Assembly: GCF_022179545.1 (NCBI RefSeq)
Contig: NZ_AP025518.1
Span: forward strand, 1,302,001-1,366,000
Length of the DNA: 64,000 nucleotides
Reading direction: 5' to 3'
DNA from: Mycolicibacterium fortuitum subsp. fortuitum
GTDB lineage: Bacteria; Actinomycetota; Actinomycetes; Mycobacteriales; Mycobacteriaceae
This document shows positions 17,086-26,760 of this stretch, in pieces. The notes beneath the pieces were generated by a model. That model was not told where the DNA came from. It did no database searches and was given only the letters and a program-made list of their open reading frames with translations. The translations under genes were made by a program, and so were the position numbers. How positions within the stretch are numbered: the stretch's first letter is position 1; every line of letters starts with the position of its first letter.

Positions 17086-18138
17086 ATGTCGGGTTCGGAC
17101 GAATCTCGGACAATCACAGGCTGGCAAACTGCCTCCAAGTTATATCGGCGACCACCGGGATTGGGTTGGTTGTTGGCGCTGGCGGTAGTTCCGTTGTTGC
17201 TGGGGCTGATCGGATGGGGTGGTCTCGACCGGTCGAACAAGGATGCCGAACTCAGCGTTCCCGATGTGAATCCGACGGCGACGATGACCGCTCCGGACGT
17301 GAACGCCCCGGACGTCAACGGCCCCGACGTCAATTCGCCGACCCTGTTGTTCGCGCCGTTGTCTATTTCCCGCAGCGGCAACGATTTCACCCTCACCGGT
17401 GATCTGCCGGACGCGGCCGCCAAAGCGTCGCTGCTGGACTGGCTGCGCGGAAAGTTCGGCGCGGACGTCAATTTGATCGACAACCTGAATCTGCGACCGG
17501 GCGTGAGCACGCCCGACGTGTCGGCGGTGGGCAAGGTGTTCGACGCCGCGGCTGCGGGTATTCCGGATTTCGGTTTCGGCATCGACGGTGACACGCTGAC
17601 CCTGACCGGTACCGCGCCGTCGGCGGAGGTACGCGACGCGGTCGAAGCGGCTGCGAAGGCGGCATGGCCGAACATCAAGCTGGTCAACAACATTCAGGTT
17701 GCGGCCGCACCGGCTGCGCCCGCCCCTCCGGCTCCTGGTACGCCTGGTGCGCCGGGAGCTCCCGGTACGCCGGGGCCTTGCGCGGTGCTGCAGGGCGATG
17801 TGAGCGCACTGCTGCGCACGCCGATCAACTTCAGCACCGACGGGTTCGTACTGGCCCCGGCCTCGCAGCAGTTGCTGTCTCAGGTCGCCGACAAGCTCAA
17901 GTCCTGCGTGGGTGCGCGGGTGGCTGTCACCGGATACACCGACAGCTCGGGCAATGACGCCATCAATGTCCCGCTGAGCGGTAACCGTGCGAAAGCCGTT
18001 GCCGATTACCTGGTTTCGCAGGGGATCGCGGCCGACCACGTGACGTCCTCCGGTGCCGGGTCGGCCAACCCGATCGCCAGCAACGACACCCCTGAAGGCA
18101 TGGCGCAGAACCGCCGCGTCGAGATCACGGTCAACTAG
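17086..18138 (+). CDS. arfA: OmpATb/ArfA, BON and OmpA-like outer protein
   Basis: 350 aa. An N-terminal membrane helix (WLLALAVVPLLLGLIGWGG, about 26-44) is followed by a PDVN-repeat linker, a duplicated BON-type region (LTGDLPDAAAKASLLDWL and LTGTAPSAEVRDAVEAAAKAAW), a Pro/Ala/Gly hinge and an OmpA peptidoglycan-binding domain (TGYTDSSGNDAINVPLSGNRAKAVADYL). The two Cys (GPCAV, KSCVG) match the disulfide known in Rv0899. In M. tuberculosis the arf operon is needed for ammonia release and adaptation to acid. ATG 17086 follows CAGGGAG. Confidence 0.95.
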   Translation: MSGSDESRTITGWQTASKLYRRPPGLGWLLALAVVPLLLGLIGWGGLDRSNKDAELSVPDVNPTATMTAPDVNAPDVNGPDVNSPTLLFAPLSISRSGNDFTLTGDLPDAAAKASLLDWLRGKFGADVNLIDNLNLRPGVSTPDVSAVGKVFDAAAAGIPDFGFGIDGDTLTLTGTAPSAEVRDAVEAAAKAAWPNIKLVNNIQVAAAPAAPAPPAPGTPGAPGAPGTPGPCAVLQGDVSALLRTPINFSTDGFVLAPASQQLLSQVADKLKSCVGARVAVTGYTDSSGNDAINVPLSGNRAKAVADYLVSQGIAADHVTSSGAGSANPIASNDTPEGMAQNRRVEITVN

Positions 18139-18149
18139 GGAGATTCGAC

Positions 18150-18299
18150 ATGGACTTCGTAATCCAATGGTTGTGGTATCTGCTCGCGTTCGTGGTCGGG
18201 TCGCTGGTGGCCTGGCTGATCTCGGTCGTGACCGTCAAGCCCACCAGTGAGGAAGAGGCGTTCGCCGAGCTTCCCGGCTCACGTGAGATCGGAGCATGA
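18150..18299 (+). CDS. arfB: ArfB small membrane protein
   Basis: 49 aa, ATG 18150 to TGA 18297-18299, 11 bp after arfA and preceded by GGGAGA. One transmembrane helix (LWYLLAFVVGSLVAWLISVVTV) is followed by a short acidic tail (SEEEAFAEL). Size, position and design match Rv0900. Its last bases overlap the arfC start as ATGA. Confidence 0.9.
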   Translation: MDFVIQWLWYLLAFVVGSLVAWLISVVTVKPTSEEEAFAELPGSREIGA

Positions 18300-18898
18300 C
18301 CATGAGCGATGTGAACTGGTGGTTGATGGCCCTGGCCTTCGTGCTCGGCCTGGTGTTGACGCTGGCGTTGACCCTGCGCAGGGTCAAACGAGAGGTGCCG
18401 GTGTACGGCGCGTTGGGGCGTCGCCCTGAGCCGACGCCGGCGGCCCGCGGCGGGACTGCCGCTGCGGCAACGGCTGTGGCCGACGAGCCCACCACGAAGT
18501 TGCCCAAGGCCGGCACGGGTGATGAGCCCACGACGAAGCTGCCCAAGGCCACCAGTGCGGGTGCCGCGGCGGCGGGTGCGGCGGCCGCGGGTGCGGCGGG
18601 GGCGGCCGCGTTCGCCTCCGGTGGGGGTGCGCACGAGGCTGCCGAGGACAGCGCCGGTGAGGACGTCAAGGTCGTCGAGGAGACGCCGTACGGCGCCGGT
18701 TCGGTCCGGGTCTCGGGTGCGGGCACGCCGGCGGGTTATCTGATCAAGGGCAACGAGGATTCGATGCTGTACCACTCGCCGGAGAGCCCGTCATATTCGG
18801 TGACCGTCGCCGAGATCTGGTTCGCCGATGTCGAATCGGCCGAGAAGGCCGGCTTCAACCGATGGGACAGCGGTAAGTCCCAGCGCGAGAAGAAGTAG
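18296..18898 (+). CDS. arfC: ArfC membrane-anchored protein
   Basis: 200 aa. The N-terminal helix (WWLMALAFVLGLVLTLALTL, about 8-27) is followed by a basic stretch, a low-complexity Ala/Gly-rich linker (about 95-110) with two copies of DEPTTKLPKA, and a C-terminal domain with GAGTPAGYLIKGNEDSMLYHSPESPSY, a pattern also seen at the end of Rv0901. ATG 18296 overlaps the arfB stop; a second ATG lies two codons in. It completes the arfABC operon. Confidence 0.92.
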   Translation: MTMSDVNWWLMALAFVLGLVLTLALTLRRVKREVPVYGALGRRPEPTPAARGGTAAAATAVADEPTTKLPKAGTGDEPTTKLPKATSAGAAAAGAAAAGAAGAAAFASGGGAHEAAEDSAGEDVKVVEETPYGAGSVRVSGAGTPAGYLIKGNEDSMLYHSPESPSYSVTVAEIWFADVESAEKAGFNRWDSGKSQREKK

Positions 18899-18915
18899 CC
18901 TTTCGCGCGAAACAA

Positions 18916-20256
18916 CTAGTGCGGGCCGGGCAGGCGCAGCAGCAGGCGGGCTCCGCCCAGCGGACTCGCTTCCAGTGTGGCCGTGCCGCCGTGCAACTCG
19001 GCCTGCTGCGCCACCAGTGCCAAGCCGAGACCCGAACCTGACCGCGACGCCGTCGACCCCCGGGAGAACCGGTCGAACACCATCTGGCGTTCTTCCTCGG
19101 GTACGCCGACTCCGTCGTCGTCGACCGCGATCTCCACGCCCTCGCGCGAGCTCACCGCTGACAACTGCACCCGGGTGGCGCCGCCGTGCTTGACGGCGTT
19201 GGCGATCGCGTTGTCCACGGCCAGCCGCAGCCCGGTCGGCAGTCCGATGATGATCACCGTCGGCGAGGGTGCCAGGGATACTTCGAGGTCGGGGTAGACG
19301 CGCATGGCGTCGTGGGCGGCGCGGTCGAGCAGTTCGGTGATGTCGACGGTGACGTGATCGTCGGTGGTGGTCAGCTCTCCCTGGGCGAGCCGTTCCAGGG
19401 CGCCGAGGGTGGCCTCGATCCGCGACTGGGTGCGGATCACGTCGTTGACCACCTCTTTGCGCTGGTCGTCGGGTAGGTCGAGGGTGGACAGCACCTCGAG
19501 GTTGGTCCGCATCGCGGTGAGCGGGGTGCGCAGTTCGTGCGCCGATACCGAGGCGAAGTCGCGGGCCGAGGCCAGCGCGGCCTTGGTGCGGCCCTGCTCG
19601 GACCAGATCCGTTGCAGCATGCCGTTGACGGCGTCGGCGATTTCGACGGCCTCGCTGGCGCCCCGCACTTCGACGTCGGGGGCCTCGTCGCTCGCCTCGA
19701 TCTCTCGGGTCTGCTCGGCGAGCCGTTTGAGGGGGCGGACCGCGAAGGCGGCGAGCACCCAGCCCAGCACGGTGGCGGCGCCGACCGCGAACACGCAGAT
19801 GATGATCACCCGGCGGTGCAGGTTGTTGGTGTCGGCGATGGTGGCGTCGTAGGTCGCCCCGACCGCCACCCACATGGGCCCCGGTGCGGGGATCTGCACG
19901 GTGCGTACGCGCCAGCGCACACCATCGATGTAGGTGTCGGCATAGCCGTCGGGCAGCTCGGGCAGGATCACGTTCGAGTTCGACGAGACGTTTCCGGCCT
20001 GGCGCACCGTGATCACCGCGTCCTGATCGCTGGGGGAGCGGGGAATCTCGCCGAGGCCGCGGGGCAGGAACGGGATCGCGAAACCGGCGGCCTCGTCGAG
20101 GCGGCGGTCGAGCCGTTCCTTGCGGTCGTTGGTGATGCCGACCCACACGATGGTGCCGACGATGACGACGACGATGGCCGCGCCGATGGCGGTGGCGAAC
20201 GCGACCCGGGTCCGCAGCGAGGGTGTGCGGCGGAAGATCCGGGTCAGCGGTCTCAT
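18916..20256 (-). CDS. prrB: Sensor histidine kinase PrrB
   Basis: 446 aa. Two membrane helices (FATAIGAAIVVVIVGTIVWVG and VIIICVFAVGAATVLGWVLAAF) bracket a periplasmic sensor region. Then come a HAMP segment, the DHp box SAHELRTPLTAMRTNLEVL with the phospho-acceptor His, and an HATPase domain with DNAIANAVKHGG, DDDGVGVP and GSGLGLALV. It is the homologue of PrrB (Rv0902c), which with PrrA forms an essential two-component system in mycobacteria. It lies 11 bp after prrA. Confidence 0.95.
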   Translation of the reverse strand: MRPLTRIFRRTPSLRTRVAFATAIGAAIVVVIVGTIVWVGITNDRKERLDRRLDEAAGFAIPFLPRGLGEIPRSPSDQDAVITVRQAGNVSSNSNVILPELPDGYADTYIDGVRWRVRTVQIPAPGPMWVAVGATYDATIADTNNLHRRVIIICVFAVGAATVLGWVLAAFAVRPLKRLAEQTREIEASDEAPDVEVRGASEAVEIADAVNGMLQRIWSEQGRTKAALASARDFASVSAHELRTPLTAMRTNLEVLSTLDLPDDQRKEVVNDVIRTQSRIEATLGALERLAQGELTTTDDHVTVDITELLDRAAHDAMRVYPDLEVSLAPSPTVIIIGLPTGLRLAVDNAIANAVKHGGATRVQLSAVSSREGVEIAVDDDGVGVPEEERQMVFDRFSRGSTASRSGSGLGLALVAQQAELHGGTATLEASPLGGARLLLRLPGPH

Positions 20257-20267
20257 GGCTATCCCGG

Positions 20268-20987
20268 TTACTGGGTCCTGAGCACGAAGCCGACCCCGCG
20301 GACGGTGTGCAGCAGCCGTGGCGCGCCACCGGCTTCGAGTTTGCGGCGCAGGTACCCGATGAACACGTCCACCACGTTGGTGTCGGCGGCGAAGTCGTAG
20401 CCCCAGACCAGCTCCAGCAACTGTGCCCGGGACAGCACGGCGGTCTTGTGCTCGGCCAGCACGGCCAGCAGGTCGAACTCGCGCTTGGTCAGGTCGACGT
20501 CGACGCCGTTGACCCGGGCGCGGCGGCCCGGGATGTCGACCTCCAGGGGGCCGACCTGGATGGTCTCGGAAGAGAAGGTGGCCGAGGCGCCGCGACGGCG
20601 CAGCAGGGCCTTGACCCGGGCCACCAGCTCTTGCAGCACGAACGGTTTGACCAGATAGTCGTCGGCGCCGGCTTCGAGCCCGGCGACGCGGTCGTCGACG
20701 CTGCTGCGGGCCGAGAGCACACAGACGGGCACGTCGTTGTCCATCGCGCGCAGGGCCGTCACCACGCTCACGCCGTCGAGCACGGGCATGTTGATATCGA
20801 GCACGATCGCGTCAGGTCGGGTCTCGGTGGCGCTGCGCAGCGCTTCGGCGCCGTCCACGGCCGTCGAGACGGTGAACCCGGACAGCCGCAGCCCACGTTC
20901 CAGCGAGGCGAGCACGTCGGGGTCGTCGTCTACGACGAGGACCCGGGGCGAGGCCATGCCACCGGTAGCGCTATCCATGACCGCCAT
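20268..20987 (-). CDS. prrA: Response regulator PrrA
   Basis: 239 aa. The receiver domain carries [23 protein letters not shown], the phospho-acceptor in [13 protein letters not shown] and the conserved Lys in DDYLVKPF. An OmpR-type winged helix follows ([58 protein letters not shown]). It is nearly identical to Rv0903c. Divergent from the ABC exporter operon across a palindrome-rich 90 bp. Confidence 0.96.
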   Translation of the reverse strand: MAVMDSATGGMASPRVLVVDDDPDVLASLERGLRLSGFTVSTAVDGAEALRSATETRPDAIVLDINMPVLDGVSVVTALRAMDNDVPVCVLSARSSVDDRVAGLEAGADDYLVKPFVLQELVARVKALLRRRGASATFSSETIQVGPLEVDIPGRRARVNGVDVDLTKREFDLLAVLAEHKTAVLSRAQLLELVWGYDFAADTNVVDVFIGYLRRKLEAGGAPRLLHTVRGVGFVLRTQ

Positions 20988-21019
20988 CTTGCCCGATGAT
21001 CGGCGGTGAATCGCGCAGG

Positions 21020-21070
21020 CTTCCCAGGGAAGTCCCCGGGGATGTTTTTGACCTCAATAATTGTTCAGGT
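21020..21070. promoter_or_regulatory. Cluster of three palindromes between prrA and the ABC exporters
   Basis: CTTCCCAGGGAAG (21020-21032, perfect), TCCCCGGGGA (21033-21042, perfect) and ACCTCAATAATTGTTCAGGT (21051-21070, 16 of 20 symmetric positions) lie in tandem. The last ends just before the exporter start and could cover its ribosome binding site. Binding by PrrA or another regulator is untested. Confidence 0.5.
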
Positions 21071-21079
21071 TCTACGGTG

Positions 21080-22966
21080 ATGCCCATGAGTATGGAAACA
21101 GTGGCCAGACAGGCGCTGTACCGGCAGACGCACGCGCGCGACGGAGACCTGCGCGCACTGGCCGACCGGAAGCTGTTGTCCCGGATCTGGCGGTTCGCTG
21201 CGCGCCACCACCGCAGGCTCGGCTGGTTCGTCGCGATCAGCGTGGTCAGTGCCCTGCTGACGGTCACGACACCGGTGCTGGCCGGCCGCGTGGTCGATGC
21301 GATCACGCAGGGCGGCCCGGCCTCCACGGTGCTGCTGCTCGCTGTCGTGATCGCCGCGGTGGCGGTGGCCGAGGCGGCGGTGGCCTTGGTGACCAGGTGG
21401 TTGTCGTCCAACATCGGCGAGGGTCTGATTCTGGATCTGCGCACGGCGGTGTTCGATCATGTGCAGCGGATGCCGGTGGCGTTCTTCACGCGTACGCGCA
21501 CCGGCGCCCTGGTGAGCCGGTTGGGCAACGACGTGATCGGGGCGCAGCGGGCGTTTTCCGACACGCTCTCGGGCATCGTCGCCAACGTGGTGACTTTGAC
21601 GCTGACGCTGGTCGTGATGCTCAGCATCTCCTGGCAGATCACGTTGTTGTCCCTGGCACTGCTGCCGTTGTTCGTGCTGCCCGCGCGCCGTATCGGCGCC
21701 CGCATGGCGGGGTTGTCGCGGGAGGCGGCCGCCCACAACGCGACGATGAACACCCAGATGACCGAACGCTTCTCGGCGCCCGGTGCCACCTTGGTCAAGC
21801 TGTTCGGCAGCCCGGAGCGAGAGTCCGGCGAGTTCGCGGTGCGGGCCGATCGGGTGCGTGACATCGGGGTCCGCACGGCCATGTTGCAAGCGACCTTCAT
21901 GAACTCGCTGACGCTGATGTCGGCGCTTGCCCTGGCCCTGGTGTACGGGCTGGGCGGGGTGCTGGCCATCGGCGGGCAGTTGCAGGCCGGTGCGGTGGTG
22001 TCGTTGGCGCTGCTGCTGACCCGGCTGTACGCGCCGCTGACGGCGCTGGCCAATGCGCGGGTCGAGATCGCCAGTGCGCTGGTGTCGTTCGAGCGGGTCT
22101 TCGAAGTGCTCGATCTGGTGCCGTTGATCGCCGAGAAGCCCGATGCCGTCGACGTGCCCGCAGGCGCAGTCCGGATCGAGTTCGACGACGTCCGCTTCTC
22201 CTATCCCTCGGCGGACAAGGTGTCGCTGGCCTCGCTGGAGGAGGTCGCCGCCCTGGACCGCCGCGGCGGGGATGAGGTACTGCACGGCGTGTCGTTCACG
22301 GCCGAGCCGGGGCAGATGGTGGCGCTGGTCGGATCGTCGGGTGCGGGCAAGTCGACCATCGCGTCGCTGCTGGCCCGGCTCTACGACGTCGACTCCGGTG
22401 CCATCAGGCTCAACGGTGCCGATGTGCGCGATGTGACGTTCGCATCGCTCAAGGACACCGTCGGCATGGTGACCCAGGACGGGCACCTGTTCCACGAGTC
22501 GATCCGGTCGAACCTGCTGCTGGCCGCTCCCGGTGCCTCCGAAGCTGAACTCTGGGCGGCCCTGCGCCGGGCCCGGCTGGACGACGTGGTCGCGGCGATG
22601 CCCGACGGGTTGGACACGGTTGTCGGTGAGCGCGGATACCGTCTGTCCGGAGGGCAGCGGCAGCGGCTGACCATCGCGCGGCTGCTGTTGGGGCGATCGC
22701 GGGTGGTGGTGCTCGATGAGGCGACGGCATCGCTGGACTCGGCCTCGGAGGCCGCCGTGCAGCAGGCACTGGCCGAGGCACTGGATGGGCGGACGTCCAT
22801 CGTCATCGCCCACCGGTTGTCCACGGTCCGTGCTGCCGATCTCATCCTGGTCGTCGAGGACGGGCGCATCGTCGAACGCGGTACCCACCGCGATCTGCTG
22901 GCCCGTGGCGGCCGCTACGCCGAGCTGTACGACACGCAGTTCTCCGAGGAGGTTCTCGCGGCGTGA
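21080..22966 (+). CDS. ABC half-exporter 1 (fused TMD-NBD)
   Basis: 628 aa from ATG 21080; GTG 21077, ATG 21086 and ATG 21092 are alternatives in the same frame. Six membrane helices are followed by a nucleotide-binding domain with Walker A GSSGAGKS (about 418-425), signature LSGGQRQRLT, Walker B VVLDEATASLD with the catalytic Glu, and the switch His in IAHRLST. All catalytic residues are intact, so it can work as a homodimer. First of three exporter genes in one orientation, 36 bp before the next. Confidence 0.9.
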   Translation: MPMSMETVARQALYRQTHARDGDLRALADRKLLSRIWRFAARHHRRLGWFVAISVVSALLTVTTPVLAGRVVDAITQGGPASTVLLLAVVIAAVAVAEAAVALVTRWLSSNIGEGLILDLRTAVFDHVQRMPVAFFTRTRTGALVSRLGNDVIGAQRAFSDTLSGIVANVVTLTLTLVVMLSISWQITLLSLALLPLFVLPARRIGARMAGLSREAAAHNATMNTQMTERFSAPGATLVKLFGSPERESGEFAVRADRVRDIGVRTAMLQATFMNSLTLMSALALALVYGLGGVLAIGGQLQAGAVVSLALLLTRLYAPLTALANARVEIASALVSFERVFEVLDLVPLIAEKPDAVDVPAGAVRIEFDDVRFSYPSADKVSLASLEEVAALDRRGGDEVLHGVSFTAEPGQMVALVGSSGAGKSTIASLLARLYDVDSGAIRLNGADVRDVTFASLKDTVGMVTQDGHLFHESIRSNLLLAAPGASEAELWAALRRARLDDVVAAMPDGLDTVVGERGYRLSGGQRQRLTIARLLLGRSRVVVLDEATASLDSASEAAVQQALAEALDGRTSIVIAHRLSTVRAADLILVVEDGRIVERGTHRDLLARGGRYAELYDTQFSEEVLAA

Positions 22967-23002
22967 GGTTATTCGTTTGCCCCTGATGGGAAGATTGATT
23001 CA

Positions 23003-24904
23003 GTGAGCCAACCCGCGATCGCCCCATCTCCGAAGCGGATCCGGACCAGTTCAGATTTGTGGCGGCTGTTGCCATACCTGTTGCCATACCGGGCCCGGTG
23101 GATCGTGATGGTCGTGGTCGCGGTGGTCAGCTTGGCCGCCACGGTGGCGATTCCGCTGATGACCAAGGCCGTGATCGACGGCCCGGTCCGTCACCAGGAT
23201 CAACACGGGCTGTGGGTGCTCGGTTCGGCCGCGGTGGCGGTCGGTATCTCCGAGGCGGTGCTGTGGTTCATCCGGCGCTGGATGGTGGCCCGGGCCACCA
23301 TGGGCGTCGAGGCCGACATCCGCAAGGATCTCTACGCCCGGCTGCAAATCCTGCCGATGAGTTTCCACGGCCGCTGGCAGTCGGGGCAGCTGCTGTCGCG
23401 GGTGATGAACGATCTGTCCACGATCCGCCGGTTCCTGTCCTTCGGGCTGGTGTTCCTGATCCTCAACGCCCTGCAGATCGTGGTGGTTACGTCGATCCTG
23501 CTGACCATGTACTGGCCGCTCGGTGTGGTGGTGTTGGTGTCCATCGTGCCGATCACGCTGACCGTGCTGCATTTCGAGCGGGAGTACACCCGGTTGTCCC
23601 GGCTCGCGCAGGACCAGACCGGCCACGTGGCTACCCATGTCGAGGAGGCTGCGCTCGGGCTGCGGGTGGTCAAGGCGTTCGGCCGTGAGGATTACGTGTT
23701 CGACCGGTTCGACGAGCAGGCCACGCAGTTGTACGACACCCAGTTCGCGAGGGTGACGGTGTCGGCGAAGTTCTGGATGCTGCTCGAGGTCATCCCCAAC
23801 CTGACCCTGATCGTGGTGCTGGGTTTCGGTGCGTATGCGGCGGGCCACGGCCATGTCACCATGGGCACCCTGGTCGCGTTCATCACGATGATGCTGTCGC
23901 TGGTGTGGCCCATCGCGTCGCTGGGCTTTCTGTTGTCGATGACGCAGGAGTCGTTCACCGCGGCCAACCGGATCGCCGAGATCTTCGATGCCCCGGTGGA
24001 TATCGCCGACGGCCCGGTGTCGGAGCCGCCGCGAGGCGGCCGGCTGGAGCTGCGCGATGTCGGATTCAGATTCCCCGACGCCGGCCGGCAGGACTGGGCT
24101 CTGCGCCATATCGACCTCGTGGTCGAGCCCGGTGAGACAGTGGCGTTGGTCGGCGCGACCGGCTCGGGCAAATCGGTACTGGCTGCGCTGTTTTCGCGGT
24201 TGTACGACGTCACCGAAGGTCAGATCCTGATCGACGGCCGCGATATCCGGGAGCTGAGCCTGCAGGCGCTGCGGCAGACGGTGGCCACGGCGTTCGAGGA
24301 TCCGACGCTCTTCTCGATGTCGGTGGCCGAGAACCTGCGGCTCGGCCGAGCAGATGCCACCGACGAGCAGATGGCAGAGGCCATCGAGATCGCGGCCGCG
24401 CAGTTCGTCTACGACCTGCCGTTCGGCCTGGACACCCGCATCGGCGAGCAGGGCATGAGTTTGTCCGGTGGTCAGCGTCAACGCCTTTCGCTGGCCCGCG
24501 CTATCCTGGCCGCGCCCAAGATCCTGGTGCTCGACGACACCTTGTCGGCCCTGGACGTGCACACCGAGGCGGTGGTCACCGAAGCGCTGCGGCGGGTCCT
24601 GCGTGGGGTGACAGGCGTCGTCGTGGCGCATCGGGCGTCGACGGTGTTGCTGGCGGACAAGGTCGCGCTGCTGCAGGACGGCACCATCACCCACATCGGC
24701 ACCCACGCCCAATTGCTCGCGCAGGTACCGCAATACCGTTACCTGCTGGCCGCCGATGACCAGCTCGATGACGCCTGTGAGCGCAGCTGCGAGTGGGAGG
24801 ACGAGGAGGAGTTGGGCCGGCTGCAGCGCGGGCTCGATGAACGCACGGCCATCGACGAAGTAGGCGAGCCGCCGCGTTTCGGTGCGGAGGTGCAGCGCCG
24901 ATGA
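23003..24904 (+). CDS. ABC half-exporter 2 with degenerate catalytic site
   Basis: 633 aa from GTG 23003. It has six membrane helices and an NBD with Walker A GATGSGKS (384-391) and signature LSGGQRQRLSLARA. Walker B reads ILVLDDTLSALD, with Asp in place of the catalytic Glu, and the switch residue is in VAHRAST. This is the pattern of the non-catalytic partner in heterodimeric exporters. Its stop overlaps the start of half-exporter 3 (ATGA), so the two very likely form the heterodimer. A charged C-terminal tail of about 45 residues (CEWEDEEELGR) follows the NBD. Confidence 0.9.
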   Translation: MSQPAIAPSPKRIRTSSDLWRLLPYLLPYRARWIVMVVVAVVSLAATVAIPLMTKAVIDGPVRHQDQHGLWVLGSAAVAVGISEAVLWFIRRWMVARATMGVEADIRKDLYARLQILPMSFHGRWQSGQLLSRVMNDLSTIRRFLSFGLVFLILNALQIVVVTSILLTMYWPLGVVVLVSIVPITLTVLHFEREYTRLSRLAQDQTGHVATHVEEAALGLRVVKAFGREDYVFDRFDEQATQLYDTQFARVTVSAKFWMLLEVIPNLTLIVVLGFGAYAAGHGHVTMGTLVAFITMMLSLVWPIASLGFLLSMTQESFTAANRIAEIFDAPVDIADGPVSEPPRGGRLELRDVGFRFPDAGRQDWALRHIDLVVEPGETVALVGATGSGKSVLAALFSRLYDVTEGQILIDGRDIRELSLQALRQTVATAFEDPTLFSMSVAENLRLGRADATDEQMAEAIEIAAAQFVYDLPFGLDTRIGEQGMSLSGGQRQRLSLARAILAAPKILVLDDTLSALDVHTEAVVTEALRRVLRGVTGVVVAHRASTVLLADKVALLQDGTITHIGTHAQLLAQVPQYRYLLAADDQLDDACERSCEWEDEEELGRLQRGLDERTAIDEVGEPPRFGAEVQRR

Positions 24905-26748
24905 CAGCTACCGAGTGGCGCGGACAGGTCACCGATGACGACGGCGATCAAGCCGGCGGCTCCGGCACGTCCGCTCTTCCGATCGACGAAAGCCTGCCCC
25001 GGCGCCGTGAGGCCCGCGAACTCCTCATGTCACTGCTGCGGCCCTACCGTTGGACGGTCGCGGTGCTGGCCCTGGTGGTCATCGTGGAAAACGCTGCCCG
25101 GCTGTCGGTTCCGATCCTGGTGCAGCGCGGCATCGACCGCGGCATCCCGCCGATCCTCGAGGGCGGCCCGGCCCGCGAGCTGATGCTCATCGTCGGCACG
25201 CTGTGCGCGGTGGTGATCGTGCAGGCGGTCAGCCGGATGTTCTTCCTGCGGCGCTCCGGCCGGATCGGCCAACGGGTGCTGCTGGAGTTGCGTCGCCGGG
25301 TCTTCCGCCATTTCGGCAGGCTCGACGTGGCCTTCCATGACCGGTATACGTCGGGGCGGGTGGTCAGCCGCTCGACCAATGATGTCGAGGCCATCCAGGA
25401 CATGCTGGAAACGGGCTTCGACAGCCTGATCACCGCGGTGCTGACGCTGTTCGGCACGGCGGTTCTACTGGTGGCGCTGGACTGGCGGCTCGGCCTGATG
25501 TGTCTGGCGGCGTTCCCGATCCTGGTCGCCCTGGTGTGGTGGTTCCGCAACGAGTCCGGCAAGACCTACCGGCTGGTGCGCGAGAGTGCGGCCCTGGTGA
25601 TCGTGCAGTTCGTCGAGACCATGACCGGTATCAAAGCCGTTCAGGCCTATCGGCGCGAGCCACGCAACCAGGAGATCTTCGACGACGTCGCCGACGAGTA
25701 CCGCGCCATCAACGAGAAGACCTTCAAGCTGCTGGCCATCTTCATGCCCGGGGTCAAGCTGGTCGGCAACCTGACCACCGGTGTGGTGCTGCTCTACGGC
25801 GGCTACCGGGTGCTGCACGGTGAGATGACCATCGGCACGCTGACCGCGTTCCTGCTGTACCTGCGGATGTTCTTCGAGCCGATGCAGGAGATCTCGCAGT
25901 TCTTCAACACCTTCCAGTCGGCGTCCTCGGCATTGGAGAAGCTGGCCGGAGTGCTGGCCCAGCGTCCCGCGATCGCCGATCCGGAGCAGCCGGTCTCCCT
26001 GTCGGACCCCAAGGGCGACATCGCGTTTCGCGATGTCCGATTCGAGTACACGCCCGGTCGTCCGGTGTTGCCGGGACTTGAACTCTCAGTGCCGGCCGGC
26101 CAGACGGTGGCACTGGTGGGCACCACCGGTGCGGGCAAGACCACCATCGCCAAGTTGATCGCCCGCTTCTACGACCCCACGGCCGGAACCGTGACGCTCG
26201 ATGGACTGGACCTGCGTGAGCTGGCTCAGTCCGAGTTGCGCCGCCACGTCGTGATGGTCACGCAGGAGAACTTCATGTTCTCCGGGACGGTCGCCGACAA
26301 CATCCGGTTCGGGCGCCCCGATGCCACCGATGCGCAGGTGCGCGAGGCCGCCGCGGCGGTCGGAGCGGACCACTTCATCGAGACGCTGCCCGACGGATAC
26401 GACACCGACGTGGCCAAGCGTGGGGGCCGGCTCTCGGCCGGGCAGCGTCAGCTGGTGGCGTTCGCCCGGGCGTTCCTGGCCGATCCGGCGGTGCTGATCC
26501 TGGATGAGGCGACGTCCTCACTGGACATCCCGAGTGAACGCATGGTGCAGCGCGCGTTGGAAACCGTATTGGCCGATCGCACCGCCCTGGTCATCGCACA
26601 CCGGCTCTCCACGGTGCAGATCGCCGACCGGGTGCTGGTGCTCGAGCACGGCCGCATCATCGAGGACGGCGCACCGGCGGAGTTGATCGGCCGCACCGGC
26701 GGTGCCTACGCGGCGCTGCACCGGGCCTGGGTGGACTCGCTGGCCTGA
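24901..26748 (+). CDS. ABC half-exporter 3 (catalytic partner)
   Basis: 615 aa. Six membrane helices after a polar N-terminus of about 40 residues; NBD with Walker A GTTGAGKT (407-414), signature LSAGQRQLVAFARAF, Walker B VLILDEATSSLD and IAHRLST. The second Gly of the LSGGQ signature is Ala, a change often found in one half of heterodimeric exporters. Paired with half-exporter 2 it would give one complete and one degenerate ATP site. Substrate unknown; drug or lipid efflux is the usual role. Confidence 0.9.
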   Translation: MTATEWRGQVTDDDGDQAGGSGTSALPIDESLPRRREARELLMSLLRPYRWTVAVLALVVIVENAARLSVPILVQRGIDRGIPPILEGGPARELMLIVGTLCAVVIVQAVSRMFFLRRSGRIGQRVLLELRRRVFRHFGRLDVAFHDRYTSGRVVSRSTNDVEAIQDMLETGFDSLITAVLTLFGTAVLLVALDWRLGLMCLAAFPILVALVWWFRNESGKTYRLVRESAALVIVQFVETMTGIKAVQAYRREPRNQEIFDDVADEYRAINEKTFKLLAIFMPGVKLVGNLTTGVVLLYGGYRVLHGEMTIGTLTAFLLYLRMFFEPMQEISQFFNTFQSASSALEKLAGVLAQRPAIADPEQPVSLSDPKGDIAFRDVRFEYTPGRPVLPGLELSVPAGQTVALVGTTGAGKTTIAKLIARFYDPTAGTVTLDGLDLRELAQSELRRHVVMVTQENFMFSGTVADNIRFGRPDATDAQVREAAAAVGADHFIETLPDGYDTDVAKRGGRLSAGQRQLVAFARAFLADPAVLILDEATSSLDIPSERMVQRALETVLADRTALVIAHRLSTVQIADRVLVLEHGRIIEDGAPAELIGRTGGAYAALHRAWVDSLA

Positions 26749-26760
26749 GTAGACGCGGGG

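Noticed and set aside
23051..24733. 560-aa antisense frame over ABC half-exporter 2
   Set aside because: His/Gln/Arg-rich composition typical of a reverse-strand shadow, and no start context.
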